Below, piece after piece: positions 32,998-43,585 of a DNA stretch of 64,000 nucleotides. The stretch is taken from the NCBI GenBank assembly GCA_023313575.1, contig JAJTTP010000004.1, positions 1,550,001-1,614,000 of the forward strand, in the 5' to 3' direction. This DNA comes from Eutypella sp. D-1. Taxonomy: Eukaryota > Ascomycota > Sordariomycetes > Xylariales > Diatrypaceae. The translations under genes and the position numbers were made by a program. The notes under the pieces are model-generated. The model was not told the origin of the DNA and searched no databases. It saw only the letters and a program-made list of their open reading frames with translations. The first letter of the stretch is position 1; every line of letters begins with the position of its first letter.

Positions 32998-33766
32998 GGC
33001 TCTTCTCTTTTGTCTGACTTGAGATGGTCGGGCCCCTAATCTTAGCTGCCGTAACGGCTAACAGGTATCCGTACTAGTTCAAGGGAGCAGCAATTAACAG
33101 CACTATTTCACCTCTTTCTTATCGTTAACGTCAAGGATTACAAACAAATCTATTGATATTTTATGAATGATGGGAGTTCTATATATTTAGCTTTTGTTAT
33201 AGATATATTTGTGGCTGCGGCATGATACCTTCAAGGTTAGAGATATGGAATGTAGAGCAGGTGTTGGGCGTCTTGGGTTGTGTGAATGGATTTGGCCGAG
33301 AGTTTGTTCGTCATACTACCGCCATCAGATGCAAGCACAAACCCAGTCGACTCCCGCGTTCGGTCGAGTGTATGCCTACAAACATGGCTTTCCCCATAAT
33401 CAGCAGACAAAGTGTCATGGTAGGCCCTGGCAGGCTGCTGGCGGAATCCTGTTGTTGCACGAATATGGCCCAACTGCAGCGCCACAGTGTCAGTTTGGTT
33501 GAACGAGTAGCTGATTGCTCTTCATATTAAGGAGAACTTGTTCCATGCGCACTTCTTGCTTACACCCCCAGGCCAGGCTCTCTTGGCGTTTGCACCGGAA
33601 GCCTCAATGACTGGTACTCCCAACCTTCCCTTCGGCTATCAGTCAAAATCCTCCCCAACTTGGCATCCAAACATCGTCCGGCACCCACAGGTCTACTTCA
33701 AAACGCTTAGCGAAACATGGTCAACATCGCGCCCGGCACGCTTTTCTATTTTCCAGCGTGCCCATC

Positions 33767-36700
33767 ATGGATGACGTCGTAACGCCGCCTCCGGTGCTAC
33801 CACCCACTTGTGTCGTTGCTAGCCAGACATCGCAAAGCCAGCTGCCCAAGGCCCGGTCAGTCTCAACTTAGTTCATCGTGCAGGAAAGCTCTGTACTTAC
33901 TCCTAGCATCTTAGTATCGTCAGGATATATGGCCTTATTGGTCCCGAACACGAAGACTGCCCCCTATGGGAGATGAACTGGTTGCCCCCAGGCGATTTCG
34001 AGGTCTCGTCAAATGTCGCCCGCTCGAGTTCCTGTCTTATCAGTGAACATTTCTCAGAAGCCGGCTATGAACAGGAGGCAAGAAAGCTACTAGATGAGCT
34101 GCAGGATCTAGTACGAAGCCAAGCCAAAAGTTCACGTATTACTGTCTCTAGTAGCACTCTAACCATACAACTGACAGGATCGGGGTGAATTGCTAGCGTT
34201 TTGGGCCCAAGACATAGCTGGCTCGGTGGTAAAGCTGGTAAGTCCTCTCTTCTTAAGGAAAGAGGATTGCATCCTTCGAACCTGGCTAACAAGCTGCTAA
34301 GGCCCTCGTCATCGCAGCACAAGAACCACAGTATCGACATATTGTGGACCGAACGCACGCGATCGTACGTTATAGTACCCTCTCTCTGGGTCCTAAGTAT
34401 ACTAAAAAGTGCTATCTAGATCTTCTTTGGAGCTCCTCATCGCCCTTCAAACATACATAACCTCGACTCGATTGTTTTCAATGTCATGGAAGAGTGCTAT
34501 ACCGGACTATTTTCCCACTGGGTTCCATCAACAGTGAATAAAGTGTCTCGGCACCTTGAAACCGTTAATGAAAGATTCAGCTTCATGTCCCACATGTTCA
34601 CCATCATTAGCTATTATCAGGCGTCACCGCCGTCGCCGACAACGTACACTATAGTCAGTGACAGACCTCAGCACCTGCCATTCATTGTCAGATATGGTGA
34701 AGAGGTTTAAGCGCATAAGAGCTAATCTAGACCCCTGTAGGTTGTCCCCGAGGCCTCTTCAACTATGGGATTAGAGAACGAGACTAGAATTGGGTGTCAG
34801 CGCGCTTACCATGCTCTGGGTCATTACATGTCCCGCTACGAAGAGTATTCGTTGCAGAATCACCTTGTCAATTCTAAAACTGGTACCCCCCCCCCTCCAC
34901 CACCGGGATACTGCATAGAAATTATTGTTAATCAATGCTTTTATATAGCACACTGGAATCATTTCAGACACATCATGGCTCTTCTTGATTCACCCTACTC
35001 AGGCTCTACCGCCGACCATCTCGAACTACCACATTCAGTCTCTTCGAGAATGAATACGGTCAGTTTTGAGCAGTCTGCACTAGCGCGTTGGGTGTCATCT
35101 GAGAACACGGATCTTAGAACATTGAGGGTTATGTTAAGGGATCAAATGGATCCCGTGGAGGTGCTGGTGCTGATTGCGCGATCTATCCAGGAGTGTACGG
35201 AGACACGGTGGAATTCATTCCCGGCTGTCAAGGCGGACAACAATCAAGGAAAGACCACGAAGGCGGATGTCTACTCCCAGCTGTTACAGCAGATCGCCAC
35301 ACAACAACCTTGAGTCTTCTTGCATATGCACCACTTAATGCCCATTCTGGCAGACGCCATCGGCAGCCATTCCAAGACATGGAGGGAAAGATGCCTATGG
35401 GTATGCTTGAAGGCCGTTATGCATGCACCGATCGGGATCGCCACGTACGGTTTTCTATACATCAATACCATAGCGGCCGTCGAAGCTGTTCAGAGTATTA
35501 CTTCGTGCCTACAATACACAGACTCTAGGTTCAAGCTAGTGACCGCCTTTGCCAATGATGCCCAGCTAAACATCGATGCCTCGATACATTTCAATCTAGA
35601 CCTCAAACTTACGGCCATGGATATCGGTACAGTGCAGTTGAATCCGTTTTCAATCCCTGATTTCTGGTCGTCTCAAATACTTCGGTCGTCTCTTCAAACA
35701 TGTGGGAAATCAACATGTATCTTGTTGACATGGATCGCGTTCGCGATACGCCCACTTGCTGTAGAAGATCTGGATTTGATTCTAGCCCTCGACGAAGGGG
35801 AGCCAAACCGTGGAACTGAGACCATCGGTATTCAACATGCCCCTGCAGCGTATTTGCAAAAGTCCATACCCGAATTTACTGAAATCAGCCGGGGCAGGAT
35901 CTTTCCTCGCGTCCCATACCCTGACACGCGGTGAGTTTTGTCGAGATTGTCACCTGAGCACCATGGCACAGCTGCTTCTCCTCACTTTTATCTTGCCCAG
36001 TCGTGCTTTTCTTTCTTAGTAACATATATTTTCAAGTTCTGCAGAGTCAAAGAAGTGGATGACTCGGGTGTTGCTAGCTATGAGATTGAAGGAAAGTCCA
36101 ATGCTGCACAGAACATCAAACTCGAGCAACACCAACAGGACAGCCATAAGGTAGTCATTGATGAGATACCGGCCCACCTACGCGGTCTCGCAAAGTATGC
36201 AGCACAGAATTGGATCACCCACTATCGCCTAGCTATGACTAGCCATCAGTCTGCCGAACATGAACAAGAAGCTTTGGAGCCTCTGTCGTCATTCGTGAAG
36301 GACCGCGCGTACGTGTGCCAGTGGCTATACCTTGTGGAACATTTCTCTTCCTCGTTATACCAGAGCGAAGGTGTCGATTCCATCGATCTGGAGCTGGTAC
36401 AAAGTTACCTGGGCATGGACACGATGAAGAATTTGGAGACCCTATACCAACTTGCAAGTCGTACATTACGCCTCTCATGGTTAGGACGGCTGCTCGTTCA
36501 TGCTGCTGAGCTTGGTGATAAAGCAATCGTTGATTCGCTATGCTCTAGCCTCGGTGCCATAGAGCCAGAAGCGATTTCCAGGGCGTTGGCAGCAACAGAT
36601 GGCGACATACATGAAGCATTAAGGGCAAGTGCCATTCCAATCCTGAAAGATGAATACTGGAAAACGATGGCTCAAGCCCATCTCACCGCCCAGGTATTAG

Positions 36701-39573
36701 GCAATGTCGCCACGTCCAACAATCTTCTCGATGAGCTTCTAAATAAAACCACGTGGTCAGGAAAGGAGGGCTGGTTCTCGAATACACTGGATCGAGCAGC
36801 GGAATACGGCGACGAAAGGCTCCTCGAGAAACTAGGTGGTACACAAGATATGAAGAAATATATAGCCAGCCAAGGGGTAAAGCCAAGATGGACACCATTC
36901 CATCGGGTGGCTTACTATGGAAACCTTCAATGCTTGTACAGCCTCTGGAACGCCGGTTTTTCATCCTCCTGTTTCAACATTCTCACTCCAGACGGTCGAA
37001 GCCCGCTATTTATCAGCAGTTCTCGCGGTTTCGGGTCTATTACTCGCTTCCTCGCCTCGAGTGATGCTCCTCTGAACAGCAGAAATGGTCAATATGAACA
37101 GACGGCCCTCCACGCTGCCGGCTTCTACGGCCATTGGAAAACAACCATGACCCTACTCGACGAGGGTGCTGATTTGACCGCAGTTGATTCGAAAGGGAAT
37201 TTTTCGCTCCACCTTACAATTCACCAGGGACATTCTCACGTAGCTGCATTGACTATCAGTCGCTTTGATTTGCCCCTATATGGCAGACCCTTATCTCTTC
37301 TCAACAAGGCAAACTTTGAAGGCATGACGGGTCTGTTTTATGCTGCTGAAAGAGACCTCCCCGTTCTAGCAAAAGCGCTTTTGGGATGCGGTGTAAATCC
37401 AGATACCATGGATTATTATTCCAGGACTGCATTATACTATGCTGCGAAGTCGGGAAGGACTGAGTTGATCAATGAGCTGATTTCTCACGGTGCCAAAACG
37501 AATCAAACGTTTCAGCTTCTCCGAAGTATCCCGTTGCATGATGCCTGTTACCGAGGCCATGCAGATGCTATCGAGGCTTTAACCGTCAACGTCTCTGATC
37601 TATTATTGGAGGACAGCTGGGGTCGCACACCGCTTGCTGCCGCTTGTGCAGGGGGGCATCTCCAAGCCGTAAGGGCGCTTGTTGGCCACTACGATATGGT
37701 GCAATTAGCCAAGGGATTAAAGGAGGCAGCACAACACGGCCATTGCAAAGTCGTGAGTTATCTCCTCGACTGGGGCTGTCCCATTAACGAAAGTGGCAGC
37801 GATGGTGAGAGCGCTCTCTGTTTAGCCGTAAGCGAAGGCCATCCGAGAATGGTGGAGCTCCTCATTTTACGGGGCGCCGATACAGAACATCAGAACCCAA
37901 GTGGCGACTCTGCTATCTTCCTATCAATCGAAAGTGGGATTTTCGAAGTCACCAAGCTTCTGGTGGATCGCGGTACACAGCTGAACATTGAGAGAATGGA
38001 CGGTGTAAGCCCCTTGACCTGGGCCATGTATTGGAACCAACCATCCCTCGTACGCCTGTTACTTGAGAGGGGCTCTAGAATGAGATTATCGTCGAGGTGG
38101 GATCACTATACTAGCCTCCTTGACTTCTCCTGGGACATATCCATCCCCGCCGTCGCTGAGGTGCTTCTGTGCTTCTACGCCCGAGGCAACCATGAGGACG
38201 GCCTAACGCCAGCCGAGGCCCTAATCACAGCCATGAAGAGAGGCAGTAGCGAGCTGCTGGATCTTATCCTAAACACCTGGTTCGCTTCATACACGATTAA
38301 GCATGCATCGATAGGCAACGCCTTGCACTACGCAGCCTCCAACGGAGACACCAAGCTTCTAAAGCAGCTATTGGACCATCCCGTAGGGAAATCTGCCATT
38401 AACCAGGTGGAGCCCGGTGATGGCACACCTTTACATGCCGCCATATCTGCCGGCACTGACGCGGAGATACTTTATCTACTACTCGCGAATGGGGCCGACA
38501 CCGGCATCGTGGCAGGAAGGTACGGGTCCGCACTCAATGCCGCCTGCTTTTCTGCAAAGCTTGAAAATATCAAGATCTGCACACGAAATCTCCCGAAAAT
38601 TCCGGTGGAGTTGGCGAGCGGCAGGTACGGAACTCCAGCCCAGTCTGCTGTAGTTGGATACCGGAGTGAACCACCAGAGAAGTGCATCAAGGCGTTGCAA
38701 GCCCTCAAGGATATGGGGATAGCGTCGAGCGCCGTGGGCGGCCAATACTCTACAGCATTACACGCCGCTATCTACCTTGAAGTTCACGAGGATGTGGTGG
38801 CATGGCTGGTTCAGTGGTCCAGCCCCTCTCTAGTTGTCAGAGACATCGCCGGTCGTTTCCCGTTACACCTCGCCATAATGTCGGGAAGCTGGAGCCAGGC
38901 AGAAATAATCTGGAAGAAGACCAAATGGATTTATCAAAAGCTCTACGGGTCATCATTGAAGCTTCCAAAGGACAATCAAGGTCTCACCGTTCTTCACTAT
39001 TCAGCCATCTCTAAATCGACTGACAGGGTAACGGAAACACTCGCAAGATGCGACGCAGGGGGCTTTGACACCTCAGCCCTAATCAATAAGCCAGACCACG
39101 CAGGTTGGACGCCGCTGCATTGGGCATGTCGATGGCCACGGAAGGTGGTCATACAGACACTGATAAATGTTGGAGCGAATCCTCAGGCCCGGACCAAGAA
39201 CGGGTGGACGCCCCGCCAGATTGCTCTCCTCCATACTACAGCTGACAGCGGAGATATTGAGCCCTTACCAGTTTCAAATACGAATGGTGCGAAGCTCCCC
39301 GTAGGACAAGGTGTCTTGTATAATGGATGTTGTGTTGTGTGCTATTTGGTAAGTCGTCCATGAGAATTTTGCAGCTTTTGTAGGCCCGCGCTGATTGTTG
39401 ACAACCTGTGTCAGCCCTTGCGGTGGAAGTACTACCACTGCATGGATCAAGACTGCGAAGACTATAATCTTTGCTTCAAGTGCTTCAAGCACGTACGTAT
39501 TGTTCATGGTCGCGATCATAGTTTCGAAGTAATAGGGCATGGGATCCCTCGCCAGGAGTATCATTTCGTCTAA
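33767..39573 (+). CDS. NLR-like protein: hydrolase-like, degenerate NACHT-like, ankyrin repeats, ZZ finger; one in-frame TGA
   Basis: Model of nine exons: 33767-33855, 33924-34110, 34178-34237, 34302-34364, 34420-34653, 34741-34882, 34949-35930, 36045-39348, 39415-39573 (1740 codons). Phases agree throughout, but codon 380 is TGA (35311-35313). Residues 1-258 resemble the alpha/beta-hydrolase head of fungal STAND proteins (LVIAAQEPQYR, IFFGAPHRPSN, VVPEASSTMGLENETRI). Residues ~259-585 match the NACHT and following helices (WRERCLWVCLKA, LTWIAFAIRPL, PAAYLQKSIPEF), yet no Walker A is present and the DALDEC position reads INTIAAVEAV. Residues ~866-1660 are many ankyrin repeats. The last exon gives a ZZ zinc finger (CVVC...YYHCMDQDC...LCFKC...HGRDH). 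The family acts in fungal non-self recognition or signalling; here NTPase activity seems lost. Exons 1-3 are the least certain. Confidence 0.6.
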
Positions 39574-42500
39574 TCCATGTATGAATAGGGGCGGAAGTAG
39601 TGTAAGTTGCAGCTCTAGAGATGAGAGTGTAATTCTAGCGAATTCATGTCCGGTTCGAAATCTCGGTCATTCGATTATAGAACTCGGCTTCAGGTCGGGT
39701 CTGCTGCTGTGTCATATGTGGGAGTGGGTAATTTAGTGTTGCGAATAGGGGTGGATAGGGGCACATGTACCCCACATCTCGAGTGTGTGTATACATAGTC
39801 CCAGCCCCAAGCAGTATGGGTCTCCACAGGCCCTCCACAGGCATTCAACGTGATTTTAGTAACAATCAGTAAGGGGAGCGCCATACTCTACCTCAAGGGC
39901 CCCGCACGATTAAGGGGTAGACAGATTATCGAGCCACCCTCTACGAGATCACGTATCGGTATATGATTCGGTGTATGGGCATTGTTTGGGGGCGCACCAG
40001 CGCGGCCGCGTAGATCTTTTACCCGCGGCTGTCTCGGTTCCGGATGGAAATGTCAGGGCCGCCGGACCTTGATCTCCCGGGGAAATCAAGGCGGCGATCA
40101 ACGGACGGGACATGTCATCTCTATACTACCGAGTGAGTTTTTCAACTCGTGGGTTTCTATGTGCCCTAAATTTACGCATAGCGAACATTGAGCTTCTCCC
40201 CGACCCCAAGAACAAGGAGAAACCGGTCTGAGCCGGTTGATGTTATAGTTGGTATGATATGCCACGTTATACCGGATGATTGGTCTAGCGCAGGTTTCCA
40301 TCTCGCAATGAGCTCATCATGCCATTGTCTATATCTGACATGTTCCTGATCGGCATGACGGGAGTGGCTTTGTGGCTTGATGCAACTGTAGGATAATGGG
40401 AATCTGATGTCGACTAGGACCCGGACCCACTCCCCCTATTCATGCTCGGACTTATCCAGATTGGCTAAGCTGCGTGATCTCATATGGAAAACCTAAGGTA
40501 TATATATGTATGTAGATGCCATATTCGATGAGCCGATCGTACATACATCGGTTTCTGAGGAATGAGTGTTCGCAAAAGTTGACTCAGTGTTGAGGGGCGA
40601 GTCGTAGGCCCGTTGAAGGAGCACGTTGCCGATTGATTGGCCGACGGGCGGTCTTCAGATCTGCACGCAGCGTCTTTCGTTCCCCCTGCTGGCGTTCGTT
40701 CAAGAAAAAAAAAGTCGGCGAGAAAGCAAGGGGATTGATTGATTAGCATGTCTCACGGCCCCCAACGACGTGTGCCAATTGGTCCCTGAACTATCGAGAC
40801 ACCTGTAAGTCATCGACGACGCTCATTGGGCCGATATGCCATGCCAAATTTACTTGGTATCCGTAGTAGATTAGACTATTTGACTATGCGGCGTGGTGGT
40901 CTGGGCTGAGTCCGGCGGTCCGCCGAGAGAAGAGAAGAAAAGAAGACGAGCGAGAACGTGACCCCCCCTTGTCCTCTCAACCTCTCCCGGGACGATTCCC
41001 CGTATCTGCCGCTACCCGCGCCAGAGCCGTCGCCTGACAGCGCCTAAACGGCAGCGAGCCGGTATGTAAGTTTGGTAGAAATCGGAAGGGAGGAAGGGTT
41101 GTTCAGGGGATGATCGCGTTCGGAACTCGGAATTCCCCTTGTATCTGCAAAATATCGCAGATCCCTTCTCGTGGCTGCGGGACTAATCATTGGCAACATG
41201 GCTCCCGGTCTTCCAGAAGGCCTACTTTAGAACCATGACTCGTGGGCTAGGTATGTTTTGCATTACAATTTTACTGCATACTTACACCAATAAAAGTTTT
41301 TCCTCTTTTTGACCCTTCCCAATCTCTTTTCTTATCCTCCCCTGTCTTCGGTGAAGCGTTGACCACTTCCTGGTCATTGCCCGATTGAAAAAAAAAAAAA
41401 AAACCAAAAATTAAGAAAAAAAAGATCGGCATGTCTTTGGGGCTCCTGGGCTCGTCCGCAATCCGCAGCATGTCCCGCCCTGTCAGGTGATCGAGATCAG
41501 GAACGTGGACATGGGACCAGTTACGAAGTAAGTAACGAAGTCAGTAATAGGGAAATGAGGGATTCCGGGCTATGCGCACTTCGCACATAGGGCTAATGCG
41601 AACGTTGGCCACGTATGTGTGGTCGAGACGCAAAAAGACGTGGTGTCGTTTATCTGGCGGTCAAGGTCGGGCAAGGCGAGAAGCGAACTCTGATTCGGGC
41701 GCTGTAAAAGAAGGGAGCGGCTTATTATTATCATGCCGGACTTATCTCTACACCGTCACTCGTTACTTGGGGAAGGGAGAAAGCTCGCTGCCAAGTTCTT
41801 TTTTTTCCCCCTTCGCTATTCCCTTCTTTTGCTAGAGACTGGAAATTATGGGAAAATCTCTCGTTATGCAGAAAGAGATCCCGAGTCATCTCACGTAACC
41901 ATATCTAGGTAACCCCTTTATCGCATGTCACCTTATCTCACCTTTCAAATACTTGGCCCGCGGTCAGAAAGCAGAAAATAGATCGATAGATAAGGTTCAT
42001 AAGAAATAGATCGATAGATAAGGTTCATAAGACATGACATGAGTTCTATATCCTCTTTACCTCTTGGCATCCTCCATCAATAACCCCGTACACAGCAGGA
42101 TGAGGTGCCTGGACGGCCGGATTCCCCTCCGACTTCCTGATAGGGAGGGTAATTGAGTAAATATAGGGTAAGAGAGAGGCTTCTAAGGCTTCTAGCACGT
42201 GCAGCGCTGCATGTGCTACTGCCGGGCTAGGGCCGATTCAGGGCAAGTGGTATATGAAGTACGCGTCTCTGCTGGAATATATGGCCAAGGTAGAGAGAAT
42301 CTGGAGAGGGAAGAAAGGCACCTGACCAGGCGGGCAAACGCAGGCCAGCGGTAGATCGTGGATCGCGGATCGATAAGTTCGTGTTAGCTTGGCTAGTTAG
42401 GTTGGTGAGGTAATCGTGAAATTTGATATGCGCTGAGTTAGATGGGATTATACGTATGGGGAAAATCCGGTAGGTATCAGCTATCATGGAAGTTATCTAC

Positions 42501-43565
42501 CTCGGTACATGAATACTTACGTTACTTCTCCCTATATCGGACCTGGCCATTCAACTGTTCCGTGTGTTACACATGATGCGTTTCTATAGAGTACAATGGC
42601 CCAGGCAGGCAAGCCAGGGAAGTTCAAATTGTGGAGTGGGTGACGTTTTTGATCGGTGTATGTACTACCTACACTTACTTATATCGTAGGTGGCACTCTA
42701 TCGTAGGTACTTCGGGAGTGAAAAGAGTACCTCGGCTGTACATGCCGTAACGCGGAATCGGCTACGGTCTTGGGGTACCTGGCTGCCTGGGGAGATGTTA
42801 CTTGGTTTCTCATCCAGGTTATTGGGTTTGGGTTAGGACGGATGCCTAGGTGACTTTCAGCAGCTTATTGTATCAACTTCAATGTTGTTAGGTACCTACT
42901 TCCTGCCTACCAGCCTATAGTACCTTGTAGGTAGCCAGCTGCGCCCGCACAGGTCCACGGTCCAGGCTCCCCCCCCGGCTATTGCTATAGGCTATTAGGT
43001 TCCACGTGCGGATGTCAATTGGGCTGTGTGCCGATTTTTAGACTTAACTTGAATGGACTGGGATTTCCGCCACCATTTCGAATTCAACCTTCTTATTTGT
43101 TACTTCGCAACATTCACACTTAACTTATAACGATTACACGATACTTACTTTACTTCTGCATACGATACCACACAATACTTACTTACTACTTCACGAATTA
43201 ATGGAATAACGCACACAGAGTACTACTACAGTCACTCTCTAGCTAACTTATACCTTAGTCTACCTAGTAGTACAAATTATCATCTACTCTACTGCCCAGG
43301 TGTCTAGACCGTCATACCAAGGTTGCCCCGGGTGCATACCAAGCAACAAACTAGAAGAAGAACAAGAGACTACCAAACATAGACTGTCTTTGAGGCTATT
43401 CTCATACATACCAAATAGTCCTGTCTAAGTTTCCGGGCTTCCCAGGTTTCCCCGTCTCTGTCCATTTCCTCCCTCTTCTCCCTCCCCTAAGATTCACGGC
43501 GCGTCCGCGAATCATTCAACCCATACCTCCCTATATTGTCATGGTATTCGCCCAATGTTCACCCC
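39574..43565. other. Gene-poor 4 kb interval upstream of the KCS1-type gene
   Basis: I find no gene here. Visible items are poly-A/T patches near 41270-41425, two direct copies of a 28-bp unit at 41976-42031, and a leader-like part at 43030-43530 rich in ACTTAC-type repeats just before the inositol kinase gene. A minimal uORF (ATG GAA TAA at 43201) and the overlapping uORF at 43541 lie in the presumed leader. Confidence 0.55.
41976..42031 (+). repeat. Two tandem copies of a 28-bp unit
   Basis: The unit begins AAATAGATCGATAGATAAGG and occurs perfectly at 41976-42003 and 42004-42031. It is non-coding and probably a local duplication. Confidence 0.9.
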
Positions 43566-43585
43566 ATGTCCGATCAGTCTCATGA
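43541..43585 (+). promoter_or_regulatory. Upstream ORF overlapping the KCS1-type start codon
   Basis: ATG at 43541 has G at -3 and G at +4. It opens a 14-codon frame ending TGA at 43583-43585, 17 nt beyond the main ATG at 43566, in a different frame. The main ATG has C at -3, a weaker context. If the transcript covers both, most scanning ribosomes would enter the uORF. The alternative is that the true protein start or transcription start is elsewhere. Confidence 0.45.

Larger units (their letters stand above)
31984..33766. other. Spacer between tRNA and NLR-like gene, holding a transcription-factor relic
   Basis: Apart from the tRNA terminator and the Zn2Cys6 relic (32646-32997), this interval shows AT-rich sequence at about 33050-33240 and no defended gene. 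A frame at 33222-33530 (102 codons) has no recognisable domain. The last ~200 bp should carry the NLR-like gene promoter. Confidence 0.5.

Noticed and set aside
34186..34188. A TGA that seems to end the second exon of the NLR-like gene
   Set aside because: An intron 34111-34177 (GTACGA donor, CTAAC branch, GACAG acceptor) shifts to the family-like frame, so this TGA is not read as a stop.
34201..34245. A P-loop-like string (WLGGKAGKSS) that could mark a NACHT Walker A motif
   Set aside because: The spacing is one residue short of GxxxxGK[ST]. The string crosses a good GTAAGT donor, and the frame that continues the hydrolase-like fold (AQDIAGSVVK to ALVIAAQ) is a different one.
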